Source of the DNA: Polaromonas glacialis
Lineage (GTDB): Bacteria; Pseudomonadota; Gammaproteobacteria; Burkholderiales; Burkholderiaceae_C
Direction: 5' to 3'
DNA: 64,000 nt
NCBI RefSeq assembly: GCF_000709345.1
Contig: NZ_KL448324.1
Span: 34,540-98,539, forward strand
Part shown: piece after piece, positions 49,304-57,277 of the stretch
Position numbering within the stretch: position 1 is the first letter of the stretch
How the letters are laid out: every line of letters begins with the position of its first letter
Translations under genes and position numbers: made by a program
Notes under the pieces: generated by a model
Told to the model about the DNA's origin: nothing
The model's input: the letters and a program-made list of their open reading frames with translations, nothing else
Database searches by the model: none

Positions 49304-51037
49304 ATGACTTCTGCTGCAACCACCACCGCCATTGCGTCGCCTCCAGAGCCGGATTTACTCAGCGAGTTCGCCCGCTGCCACGCGCAGCTCATCGCGCCCG
49401 GCGCGCCTTTCGAGCTGACCCAGATCAGCGTCAATGGCCAGACGCTGCCCGCCTACCGCAACGCCTTGGCCTCGCTGCCGGCGGTGATTGACGCCGGCCG
49501 CGTGCATGGCGCGCGCGAATTCATGGTCTACGAAGGCGACCGCTGGACGTTTGACCGCTTTTACCAGGCGGTGGACGCGCTGGCCGGGCGCCTGCAGTCC
49601 GGGCACGGCGTCAAGGCCGGCGACCGCATTGCCATTGCCATGCGCAACCGGCCCGAGTGGGCGGTGGCATTTGCCGCGGTGGCGCTGCTGGGCGCCGTGC
49701 CCGCGCCGCTCAACAGCTTTGGCCTGCAGGGTGAACTGCTGGCCAACCTGCGCGACCTCGGGCCGCGCTGGCTGATCTGCGACGCCGAACGCTTTGCCCG
49801 CGTGGGCGCCGACCTGGCCGCGCTCGATTGCCGCGCGACCGTGGTCGAGGGCGAGCCGGGGCAGGGCGACGTGGCCTGGGCCGCACTGATCGCGCCCGGC
49901 GCGCAAGCGCTGCAGCCGCCCGTGCCGGCACCAGACGACGACGCACTGATTTTGTTCACCTCGGGCGCCAGCAGCCAGGCCAAGGGCGTGCTCTCTTGCC
50001 AGCGCTCGGTCTGCCAGGCGCTGCACAACATCGACTACATCGGCGCCATCACCGCCATGACCTCGCCCGACATGGTCAAGGTCATGATGGCGCGCGGCCT
50101 GCAGCCGACCACGCTGACCGCCGTGCCGCTGTTTCACGTCAGCGGCCTGCATGCGCAGCTGCTGGCCTCGCTGCGCCACGGACGCCGGCTGGTGTTCATG
50201 CACCGCTGGGCGCCGGCGCAGGCGCTGAAATTGATCCAGAGCGAAAAAATCACCCAGTTCAACGGCGCGCCGTCGATGGTGATGCAGTTGCTGGCCGAGC
50301 CCGGCTTTGACGACCCGGCCATCACCGGTAGCCTGGGCGGCGTCGGCTTTGGCGGCGCCGGCCTGCCGCAGCGGCTGATCGACGACGTACTGAGTCGGCG
50401 CGGCGACGCCATGTCGGGGGTCGGCTTTGGCCTGACCGAGACCAACGGCGTGGGCGCGGCCGCTTCGGGGCTGCTGTTCCAGCTGCGGCCGCAGGCGTCG
50501 GGAATGATCGCGCCCATCATCGAGCTGCGCGTGGCCGACTTTGACGGCACGCCCATGCCGACGGGCCAGCCGGGTGAGGTGTGGCTGCGCGGCGTCACCG
50601 TGATGCAGGGCTACTGCGGCCAGCCCGAAGCCAGCGCCAAGGCGATGGAAGGCGGCTGGTTTCGCACCGGCGATATCGGCATTCTGGACGCCGACGGCTT
50701 CTTGCGCGTGGTGGACCGCATCAAGGACGTGATCAACCGCGCCGGCGAGAAAATCGCTGCCGCCGAGATCGAGTCCTGCCTGCTGCAGCACCCCTTGCTG
50801 GTCGAGGCGGCGGTGTTTGCCCAGCCCGACGATCAGACCGGCGAGGCCGTCGTCGCCGTGGTCGTGCTCACGCCCGGCGCCCACTTGAGCGCCGAAGACG
50901 TACAGGCGCATGTCGCTGCCCGCCTGGCCGCGTACAAGGTGCCCAAACTGGTTTACGTGCGCCAGGACAGCCTGCCGCGCAACCCGGCCGGCAAGATGCT
51001 CAAGACCGCGCTCAAGCGCGAGTACGCGCCAGCCTGA
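49304..51037 (+). CDS. Acyl-CoA synthetase (ANL superfamily), side-chain operon
   Basis: 577 residues from the ATG at 49304. The P-loop deviates: LFTSGASSQAKGVL, with ASSQA replacing the usual TTGxP. The other motifs are regular (VGFGLTETNGVG, FRTGDIGILDADGFLRVVDRIKDVI, RAGEKIAAAEIE, PAGKMLKTALKR with the catalytic Lys). It is the last gene of the operon, and an IS element lies 364 bases downstream. It differs from both the FadD3-like and FATP-type ligases of the window, giving three distinct CoA ligases for different steroid acids. Substrate unknown. Confidence 0.84.
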   Translation: MTSAATTTAIASPPEPDLLSEFARCHAQLIAPGAPFELTQISVNGQTLPAYRNALASLPAVIDAGRVHGAREFMVYEGDRWTFDRFYQAVDALAGRLQSGHGVKAGDRIAIAMRNRPEWAVAFAAVALLGAVPAPLNSFGLQGELLANLRDLGPRWLICDAERFARVGADLAALDCRATVVEGEPGQGDVAWAALIAPGAQALQPPVPAPDDDALILFTSGASSQAKGVLSCQRSVCQALHNIDYIGAITAMTSPDMVKVMMARGLQPTTLTAVPLFHVSGLHAQLLASLRHGRRLVFMHRWAPAQALKLIQSEKITQFNGAPSMVMQLLAEPGFDDPAITGSLGGVGFGGAGLPQRLIDDVLSRRGDAMSGVGFGLTETNGVGAAASGLLFQLRPQASGMIAPIIELRVADFDGTPMPTGQPGEVWLRGVTVMQGYCGQPEASAKAMEGGWFRTGDIGILDADGFLRVVDRIKDVINRAGEKIAAAEIESCLLQHPLLVEAAVFAQPDDQTGEAVVAVVVLTPGAHLSAEDVQAHVAARLAAYKVPKLVYVRQDSLPRNPAGKMLKTALKREYAPA

Positions 51038-51401
51038 TCGCGCTGCGACCACGCGGCCGCGCCAGCCGCTGTATCGCACTGGCGCGGCGCGGGCCGAATC
51101 ATGCGTGGTGCAACACCCGCCGCATCGGTTTCTCTCAATGATCCAGGCCGTCTTGCCGTCGCATGACGGCGTGCCCCTTCATTCGCTGGCGAAGAAAGGT
51201 GGGCCAGGAATTTTTTCGGTGCGCACGCCAGCCTGCACGCTCACCAGGCAGTCGCTTCCTGCCAGAGACATAAATAAAGCGTAACTTTTTGCGGCCGTGC
51301 TCCATCGCGGCCTTGGCACAGCAGAAAAAAATGTGTAAACCCGGCACGAGGACGGCGTTCATGCCGCCACTGGGAATGCCTCAAAATTTCAAGAAAAAAT
51401 G
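51038..51401. other. Intergenic region left of the IS element
   Basis: 364 bases without a gene. One small hairpin (gccgtc-gcat-gacggc, 51155-51170) follows the operon and may aid termination. The last bases (tttcaagaaaaaatg) belong to a dispersed-repeat unit that continues beyond the IS at 52468. Confidence 0.45.
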
Positions 51402-52467
51402 CCTGATTAGCGACTTACCTCAGACACGTTGAACCTTCAGGCATGTCTGTTGTCCAACAGGCGATGCCGAGTCATCGGCCAAGGAGCAGGTCATGTCAAT
51501 GAATGCCATCCAGTTCCAGCGCGGGCTCTCGCTGCCCCAGTTCCAGGCGCTTTACGGCAGCGAGGCGCAATGCGAGCGCGCCCTCATTGCCGCACGATGG
51601 CCCCACGGCTGGCGATGTACGCACTGCGGCTGCAAGCGCTTTTTTCTCACCCGCAATGGCCCGGGCCGCCAGCTGTGGGAGTGCTTTGTCTGTGGCTACC
51701 AGTCCTCCAGCATCGTGGGCACGGTGATGGAGCACACCCATCTGCCCTTGAATCTGTGGTTTTTGGCCATGTACCTGCTGACGCAGTACAAAAACGCTAT
51801 CAGCGCCCTGGCACTCAAGCGCCAGCTCGGCGTGTCCTACAAAACAGCATGGCTACTCAAGCACAAGCTGATGCAGACCATGAGCCAGCGCGATGCGCGC
51901 TACCGCTTGCACGGGCGCGTGGAGATCGACGATGCCTACCTCGGGGGCGAGCGTGCGGGCCACATCAACGGCGGGCGCAAGGCGGCCAACAAGACGGCCT
52001 TTATCGCTGCGGTGCAGACCCACTCGGACGGCAGGCCCCTGTACATGCGCCTGACGCCCGTGGCCGATTTCACGATCGAGGACGTCAAGCAATGGGCCGG
52101 GCGCCACTTAGCGCCCGGCTGCCATGTGGTGAGCGATGGCACGGCCGCTTTTGCCCATGTGTGCCAAGCGGGCGCTACGCACGAGCGCCATGTCACCGGC
52201 GGTGGGCGCCAGGGCGTGCAAACGCCTCAGCTGCACTGGGTCAATACCCTGCTGAGCAATCTCAAGACCAGCATGGCGGGCACCTACCATTCGTTTGACC
52301 ATGCCAAATATGCCGCGCGCTATCTGGCCGAGTTTTGCTATCGCTTCAACCGCCGCTTTGACCTGCCCGCCATGCTGCCCAGGCTGCCCAGGCTGCTGCG
52401 GGCACTGGCCACCACAAGGCCGCTGCCGTTGAAGGTGTTGCGAATCTGAGGTAAGTCGCTAATCAGG
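51402..52467 (+). mobile_element. Intact IS1595-family insertion sequence
   Basis: 1066 bases bounded by perfect 23-bp terminal inverted repeats (cctgattagcgacttacctc and three more bases at the left end, exact reverse complement at the right). An 8-bp direct repeat aaaaaatg flanks it (51394-51401 and 52468-52475), the target-site length known for IS1595. One full transposase gene lies inside. Perfect ends and target repeats indicate a recent, probably active insertion. It split an agctatt-family dispersed repeat. Confidence 0.95.
51493..52449 (+). CDS. IS1595-family transposase (ISXO2-like)
   Basis: 318 residues. The N-terminal zinc ribbon is CTHCGCKRFFL...WECFVCGYQSS, then a helical region (LALKRQLGVSYKTAWLLKHKLMQ) and the ISXO2-like catalytic domain with Asp in VEIDDAYLGGE, Asp in HVVSDGTAAF and the terminal FDHAKYAARYLAEFCYRFNRR segment. 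AAGGAG at 51481-51486 precedes the ATG. The stop lies 18 bases inside the right end. Full length and apparently functional. Confidence 0.95.
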   Translation: MSMNAIQFQRGLSLPQFQALYGSEAQCERALIAARWPHGWRCTHCGCKRFFLTRNGPGRQLWECFVCGYQSSSIVGTVMEHTHLPLNLWFLAMYLLTQYKNAISALALKRQLGVSYKTAWLLKHKLMQTMSQRDARYRLHGRVEIDDAYLGGERAGHINGGRKAANKTAFIAAVQTHSDGRPLYMRLTPVADFTIEDVKQWAGRHLAPGCHVVSDGTAAFAHVCQAGATHERHVTGGGRQGVQTPQLHWVNTLLSNLKTSMAGTYHSFDHAKYAARYLAEFCYRFNRRFDLPAMLPRLPRLLRALATTRPLPLKVLRI

Positions 52468-52504
52468 AAAAAATGCCCGTTTCGCTTAGCCGTAGTGCGC
52501 TTGC

Positions 52505-52523
52505 AGCTATTGATTAAATAGCA
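52505..52523. repeat. Dispersed repeat core (agctattgattaaatagca)
   Basis: Inverted-repeat core of the agctatt family, contiguous with aaaaaatgcccg at 52468. The left part of the same unit is at the far side of the IS. Confidence 0.5.
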
Positions 52524-52611
52524 ATTGGCGGCCACCCATGTGTGCGGGACGTGACCGGTTCACCGGCGTGTGACGGCCGCCAGTTGCCGGTTGCGGCCCT
52601 GCGGGTCATAA

Positions 52612-52631
52612 CCTAGTCTTATTAGACGATG
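52612..52631 (+). promoter_or_regulatory. LuxR-type box, site 9 (DUF1329-DUF1302)
   Basis: CCTAGTC-N6-GACGATG, with AACAAT starting 27 bases after the GAC (52652-52657). The DUF1329 gene begins at 52774, so the leader is about 110 bases and includes a small hairpin cccttgaacaaggg just before the Shine-Dalgarno. The rest of the 306-base gap holds the repeat core and no gene. Confidence 0.7.
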
Positions 52632-52773
52632 GAGAGAATGTGGCCTGAACCAACAATTCCAGTCGAGATGGCTGGGCATTGAAATTATTTTCCCACTCGT
52701 CTGTATTGCCCCTCACGCGCTTGCGTGGCGACCTGGATTACTACTCCCTTGAACAAGGGAAAAGGAGACTTTG

Positions 52774-54147
52774 ATGAAAGTAACGATGACCCTGATACCT
52801 GTTGCCGTGAGCTTGCTCATGGCCGGCAGCGCGCTGGCCAAAGTGCCCGCCGCCGAGGCCGACAAACTGGGCAAGGAGCTGACCTGCGTCGGCGCCGAGA
52901 AAGCCGGCACCAAGGACGGCGTTCCCGAGTTCACCGGCAAGTGGCTGGGCACACCACCCGGCGTTGAGTACACCCCGCACGTCGGCCAGCACCCGGTGGA
53001 CCCGTATGCCGGAGAAAAGCCGGTGCTGAGCATCACCGCCGACAACCAGGCGCAGTACGCATCCAAGCTGTCCGATGGTCAAAAAGCCCTGTTTGCCAAG
53101 TTTCCCAAGACCTTCCGCATGGAGGTCTATCCGGGCCACCGTGATTTCCGCCTGCCCGACTCGGCCTGCGAAGTGGCCAAGAAAAATGCGCTGAATGCCG
53201 AGATCACCGACGGCGGCCTGGGCATCAGTGGCGCGCTCAAGGGTGCCATCCCGTTCCCGATCCCGAAGAACGGCCAGGAAGCGTTGATGAACAACATGTT
53301 CCCCAACCGGGCCTTCAACGAAGACAAGACCACCGACTTTGCCAACGTGCTGTCCGATGGCAACATTGCCTGGGGCAGGCAGCGCAACCGCAACTTGGGT
53401 ATCGTCGGCAAGCCGGACGAGGTGGGCAAGCCGCTTGAAGGTGTGATGGCTTACAGCAGCACGGGTACCTTGTTGCCCGAGCGCGAAAAGGGCAGCGTCA
53501 GCGTCTCGTCCGAGCCCGTCAATTTCGCCAAGGACAAACGCCTGGCCTGGAGCTACGACCCCGGTACGCGCCGCGTGCGCCAGCTGCCCGAGTACGGCTT
53601 TGACCAGCCCCTGGGCGGCTCCGGCGGCAAGATGACGATTGACTCCGACCGCCTGTTCAACGGCTCGCCCGAGCGCTACAACTGGAAACTGCTGGGAAAG
53701 CGCGAGATGTACGTCCCCGCCAACGCCTACAAGCTGCACGCCAAGACCGTCAAGTATGCTGACCTGCTCAAGCCGGGCGTGCCCAACCCCGAATTCATCC
53801 GCTGGGAGCTGCGCCGCGTCTGGGCCGTCGAGGGAACGTTGAAAGAGGGTTATCGCCACCTGTACGGCAAGCGCGTGCTGTTCTTGGACGAGGATACCGG
53901 CCAGGCCGTGATGGCCGACATGTATGACGCACGTGGCTCGCTGTGGCAGTACGCCTTCCTGAACTACTACTACGGCTTTGACATCAACGCGTGGCAGGCG
54001 GGCACGGCCTTTTATTTCGACCTGAACTCGGGCGGCTACATTGCCTACAACCTGTTCCAGGAACGCCCCAACGGGCCAATCCTGAACAAGGGCAACCTGA
54101 CCCCGTCCATGTTCACGCCGGAAGCAGCACGCAACGCTGGCAACTAA
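52774..54147 (+). CDS. DUF1329 periplasmic/outer-membrane-associated protein
   Basis: 457 residues from the ATG at 52774 with AAAGGAG upstream. A signal peptide (TLIPVAVSLLMAGSALA) is cleaved before KVPAAEADKLGKELTCVGAEKAG. The mature protein is DUF1329: FRMEVYPGHRDFRLPD, AWSYDPGTRRVRQLPEYGFDQP, LLGKREMYVPANAYKLH and KRVLFLDEDTGQAVMADMYD. The family is thought to have a LolB-like fold that could shuttle lipids or hydrophobic substrates. It is paired with a DUF1302 porin-like gene 29 bases downstream, as in many clusters for hydrophobic compounds. It probably works with the YCF48-RND pair at 8-11.5 kb in steroid uptake; this is inferred. Confidence 0.88.
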   Translation: MKVTMTLIPVAVSLLMAGSALAKVPAAEADKLGKELTCVGAEKAGTKDGVPEFTGKWLGTPPGVEYTPHVGQHPVDPYAGEKPVLSITADNQAQYASKLSDGQKALFAKFPKTFRMEVYPGHRDFRLPDSACEVAKKNALNAEITDGGLGISGALKGAIPFPIPKNGQEALMNNMFPNRAFNEDKTTDFANVLSDGNIAWGRQRNRNLGIVGKPDEVGKPLEGVMAYSSTGTLLPEREKGSVSVSSEPVNFAKDKRLAWSYDPGTRRVRQLPEYGFDQPLGGSGGKMTIDSDRLFNGSPERYNWKLLGKREMYVPANAYKLHAKTVKYADLLKPGVPNPEFIRWELRRVWAVEGTLKEGYRHLYGKRVLFLDEDTGQAVMADMYDARGSLWQYAFLNYYYGFDINAWQAGTAFYFDLNSGGYIAYNLFQERPNGPILNKGNLTPSMFTPEAARNAGN

Positions 54148-54176
54148 GTGCTTTCACAGAAAAACAAGGAGACCTA

Positions 54177-55706
54177 ATGATGAAAAAAAACAAGACACTC
54201 AAGCCCGTTGCCATGGCCATTTTGGTGCTGGTCGCGTCTGGCATTGCACAGGCCGGTGAAACCATTACTTTTGAGAATGGCGTGAATCTGGACTGGCGCT
54301 TTACAACGAACTACACGCTGTCGCAGCGCACCAAGAGTGCCGACCCGGTGCTGGCCCGCAATGCCGGCGCCAACGACGGAGACAACAACTTTGCCAAGAA
54401 CGCCCTGACGGCCAACCGTATTTCGGGGCTGTTCGAGGGCAAGGTCTCCAAGGGCGAGAGCGGCTTCGTGCTGTCCGGCAGCACGTTTTATGACGACGTT
54501 TACCATCGCACCAACGACAACACCGGCCTGGTGAACAAGCCGGGCCGGGTGAACGAGTTCACCGATGCAACCAGGCGCTACCACGGCGGCTACAGCCGCA
54601 TCCTGGATGCCTATGGCTACACCTCGTTTGAGCTGGGCGAGTCCAGCCGCGCCACGGTGCGTCTGGGCCGCCAGGCGGTCAACTGGGGAGAGTCGGTGTA
54701 CTTTCCCAACATCGCGCAGGCGCAAGGACCGTTTGACGGCACCAAAACCGGGGTACCGGGCACTGAAACCAAGGACGTGATCCTGCCCGAGGACCAGCTC
54801 GTCGCCTCCATCGAGGTGACGCCGCGCCTGACCTTGCTGGGTCAGTATCAGTTCGGGTTTCATGAGACCATCGCGCCGGCGCCAGGTTCATTCCTGAACA
54901 GCTCTGATGGCGTGGGGCCGGGCGGCACGTGCCTGCAACCCTATGTGGGCAACAGGTGCACCTTTGGCCTGCGCGGGAACGACATCCTGCCCAGCAAAAC
55001 CGGCCAGTGGGGCATTGGCACGCGCTACCGCGTCACTGACCAGACCGAGGCGGGCCTGTATTACCTCAATTACAACGACCGCACGCCGCTGCCGATCATC
55101 AACGCAGCCACGAGTTCGTACCAGGTACGCTACTTTGACAAAGTCAAGCTGATCGGCGGAACCGTCAGCACCAAGGTGCTGAACAATACCTCCGGCTACG
55201 GTGAACTGACTTATCGCGATGGTGTACCGGTGCTCATGGGTGCGCTCGGCACGCCAGTGCGTGCCAAGGCCATGCAGCTCAACCTCGGTACCTTTACCAA
55301 CTTCGGTCGTACGCCGTTTGCCGAGTCGGTCAACCTGCTGGGCGAAATCTCGGCCGTGAAATACCGTGGGTACAACGGCCCCGAGAGCGGCCTGACTTTC
55401 AAGACGGACTCTGGCCTGGCATTTTCGGGCACCCTGGTGCTGGGCTATCCCGGCATTTTCGAAGGCTGGGACCTCACGGTTCCCATCAGCTATTCGCAGC
55501 AGCTGAGTGGCCGTACCTTGTTGGGCAGCGTCGGCGGCAAGGGCGACAAGCGCTACAGCATCGGCGCCTCTTTCGTCCGCCAGGGGAACCTCTCCATCGG
55601 CGTGACCTATTTGGGTTATGCCGGTGGTGCGTCTCTGGATGCGACAGAGAATCGTCTGCTTGCCGATCGCGACCAGCTGGCGCTGAACATGAAATATTCG
55701 TTCTGA
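54177..55706 (+). CDS. DUF1302 outer-membrane beta-barrel protein
   Basis: 509 residues (a second ATG follows directly). Signal peptide PVAMAILVLVASGIAQA. The mature chain is rich in alternating beta strands and ends in NMKYSF, the C-terminal Phe signature of outer-membrane barrels. DUF1302 features include RFTTNYTLSQRT, FELGESSRATVRLGRQAVNWGES and SVGGKGDKRYSIGASFVRQGNLSIGVTYLGYAG. It is likely a channel or adhesion porin for hydrophobic substrates, here steroids. A perfect terminator follows 19 bases after the stop, so the DUF1329-DUF1302 pair is a self-contained unit. Confidence 0.88.
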   Translation: MMKKNKTLKPVAMAILVLVASGIAQAGETITFENGVNLDWRFTTNYTLSQRTKSADPVLARNAGANDGDNNFAKNALTANRISGLFEGKVSKGESGFVLSGSTFYDDVYHRTNDNTGLVNKPGRVNEFTDATRRYHGGYSRILDAYGYTSFELGESSRATVRLGRQAVNWGESVYFPNIAQAQGPFDGTKTGVPGTETKDVILPEDQLVASIEVTPRLTLLGQYQFGFHETIAPAPGSFLNSSDGVGPGGTCLQPYVGNRCTFGLRGNDILPSKTGQWGIGTRYRVTDQTEAGLYYLNYNDRTPLPIINAATSSYQVRYFDKVKLIGGTVSTKVLNNTSGYGELTYRDGVPVLMGALGTPVRAKAMQLNLGTFTNFGRTPFAESVNLLGEISAVKYRGYNGPESGLTFKTDSGLAFSGTLVLGYPGIFEGWDLTVPISYSQQLSGRTLLGSVGGKGDKRYSIGASFVRQGNLSIGVTYLGYAGGASLDATENRLLADRDQLALNMKYSF

Positions 55707-55724
55707 GGTCGGCCAGAAACTTGT

Positions 55725-55753
55725 AAAAAAACCCGGGCTTCCCCGGGTTTTTT
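55725..55753. terminator. Rho-independent terminator after the DUF1302 gene
   Basis: aaaaaacccggg-cttc-cccgggtttttt: a GC core stem with A/T flanks and a four-base loop. It can act on both strands. Confidence 0.9.
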
Positions 55754-55843
55754 CATGGCCGATTCATGTTCATTTCAATGCGGTGGTTCGGCACCGTCAT
55801 CGGTGCGCAGCGTGGCGATCTGTCATGCATGAAGCGCACAGCT

Positions 55844-55872
55844 CGATTGCCGCGCTGCGCTCGCAGTGAGGA
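55844..55872. repeat. REP-like sequence (reverse orientation)
   Basis: cgattgccgcgctgcgctcg then cagtgagga resembles the reverse complement of the element at 5902-5936. Nearby, atgctatgcattcaggagct (near 55898) is a degenerate agctatt-family repeat. The 55707-56011 gap holds only these and the terminator. Confidence 0.4.
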
Positions 55873-56011
55873 TGCGGGGCCACCATGCAGATTTTAAATG
55901 CTATGCATTCAGGAGCTGAAAGCGCCCGCGCTGCCTGCGCAAACCGTTGAAAAGGCTTGAATTCCGACGCTGTTTCAGCGACGGCGTTGACAGGCGGATC
56001 GGCCGGGTGGC

Positions 56012-56386
56012 TCAGTCCGCGCTGATGTTGGCCGGCCCGAAGAAGGCGCGCATCTGCACGATGCGTCCGGCGTCGTCAAAGCGGAACAGGTCGATGGGCC
56101 GGATGGTGGTGCGCTGGCCTTTCACCTCAAAAGAGACGCTGAAGGCAAAGGCGGCCTCGCTGGCCACGGCGCGGATCTGGCCTTCGAGTTCAACCCGCAG
56201 CTTGAGCTTCAGCGAGCCGGCATAGAAAGCGCGAATCTCGGCAAGGCCGCGCTTTGGCGCTGTACCCACCGGGTCTTCGACCACCGCATCGTCGGCGTAC
56301 AGCGCGACGATGGCGTCCAGGTCAGAGGCGTTGAGTGCGCGGACATAGGCCTCGACAGTGGCCTGCATGTGTTCGGGCGTGGGCAT
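56012..56386 (-). CDS. ksi: Ketosteroid (delta5-3-oxosteroid) isomerase
   Basis: 124 residues. The start at 56386 is set by alignment to the family: MPTPEHMQATVEAYVRALNA resembles the first 20 residues of C. testosteroni KSI. The catalytic set is complete at the same numbers: Tyr14, Asp38 (VVEDPVG) and Asp99 (IRPIDLFRF). It moves the double bond of 3-oxo-delta5-steroids to delta4 through a dienolate. It lies 17 bases after the 3-alpha-HSD gene on the same transcript. In C. testosteroni hsdA and ksi are likewise neighbours. No residue of the active site is missing. Confidence 0.95.
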   Translation of the reverse strand: MPTPEHMQATVEAYVRALNASDLDAIVALYADDAVVEDPVGTAPKRGLAEIRAFYAGSLKLKLRVELEGQIRAVASEAAFAFSVSFEVKGQRTTIRPIDLFRFDDAGRIVQMRAFFGPANISAD

Positions 56387-56403
56387 GTTTCGTTGTTCCT
56401 GGC

Positions 56404-57177
56404 TCAGAACTGTGTGGGCCGAGTGACCGCGTCGATGCCGCCGTCCACATAAAACTGCGCGCCATGCACGAAGCTGGCGGCCGGGCTCATCAGGAAGGCC
56501 ACCACCGAGGCCATCTCGCTCGGTTCGGCGCGGCGCGCGATGGGCGCGACAAAATTCCTGATGGCTTCGCCGTAGCGCGCGTCTTGCAAGCCGGCCTGCA
56601 GCAGCGGGGTTTCGGTCGCGCCAGGCGCCAGCGTGTTCAGGCGCACGCCGGCCTGGCCCCAGGCGGCAGCGCGCTTGCGCACGGCCACCGTAAGGGCGTT
56701 TTTCGAGCCGGCGTAGGCCAGGTTGCCACCCTGCGCGCCCGCGCCCATGACGATGGCGGCGACGGCAGCTTCGTCGCCGGCCTCGCAGGCGGCGGCCAGC
56801 GGGTTCTTGTCCCACGGCAGCATGGCCGAAGCGACCGACGAAATCACCACGGCCGAAGGATTTTTGCCTTTTTGCAGCGCCGGCAGCAGGGCGTCGAGCA
56901 GCTCGACCGCGCCAAAGTAGTTGACCGATGTAACCAGCGATGCCGGCTGCACTTGCGCGCCCAGGCCGGCGCACAGCACCAGGCCGTCGAGCGTGCCGCC
57001 AGAACGCTCCAGCGCCTGCGCAAGGATGGCCTGGCGGCCTTCGGCGGTGGACAGGTCGCCGGTGATGTCGGCATTGCGCAGGTCCACGCCAATGACGGTG
57101 TGGCCGGCGGCCTGCAAGGCGGCAACGGTGGCAGCGCCAATGCCGGAGGCCGAGCCGGTAACGAGGGTAAGAGGCAT
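56404..57177 (-). CDS. hsdA: 3-alpha-hydroxysteroid dehydrogenase/carbonyl reductase (HsdA)
   Basis: 257 residues from the ATG at 57177 (AAGGA upstream), the exact length of C. testosteroni HsdA. It has TGSASGIGAAT (7-17), LCAGLG (68-73), catalytic Ser114, Tyr155 and Lys159, and segments GGNLAYAGSKNALTVAVRKR and ATETPLLQAGLQDARYGE that match that enzyme closely from memory, as does the end GGIDAVTRPTQF. It reversibly oxidises 3-alpha-hydroxysteroids, including bile-acid-type substrates, with NAD. Transcription would come from LuxR box site 10 about 75 bases upstream. One of the firmest assignments here. Confidence 0.95.
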   Translation of the reverse strand: MPLTLVTGSASGIGAATVAALQAAGHTVIGVDLRNADITGDLSTAEGRQAILAQALERSGGTLDGLVLCAGLGAQVQPASLVTSVNYFGAVELLDALLPALQKGKNPSAVVISSVASAMLPWDKNPLAAACEAGDEAAVAAIVMGAGAQGGNLAYAGSKNALTVAVRKRAAAWGQAGVRLNTLAPGATETPLLQAGLQDARYGEAIRNFVAPIARRAEPSEMASVVAFLMSPAASFVHGAQFYVDGGIDAVTRPTQF

Positions 57178-57249
57178 GGGAACAGTCCTTTTCATAAGTT
57201 CAATGACAAACGGGATGCCAGGCATCAGACCGCAATCATCACTGGCAGG

Positions 57250-57269
57250 CCACACCCAAACGGACGATG
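57250..57269 (-). promoter_or_regulatory. LuxR-type box, site 10 (hsdA-ksi), degenerate
   Basis: On the minus strand CATCGTC-N6-GGTGTGG: the upstream arm is perfect, the downstream arm poor. TCTGAT lies 27 bases after the start of the poor arm. The sequence CATCGTCCGTTTGG resembles site 7 (CATCGTCCCTTTGG). This is the weakest member of the family. Confidence 0.45.
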
Positions 57270-57277
57270 GCCACCGT

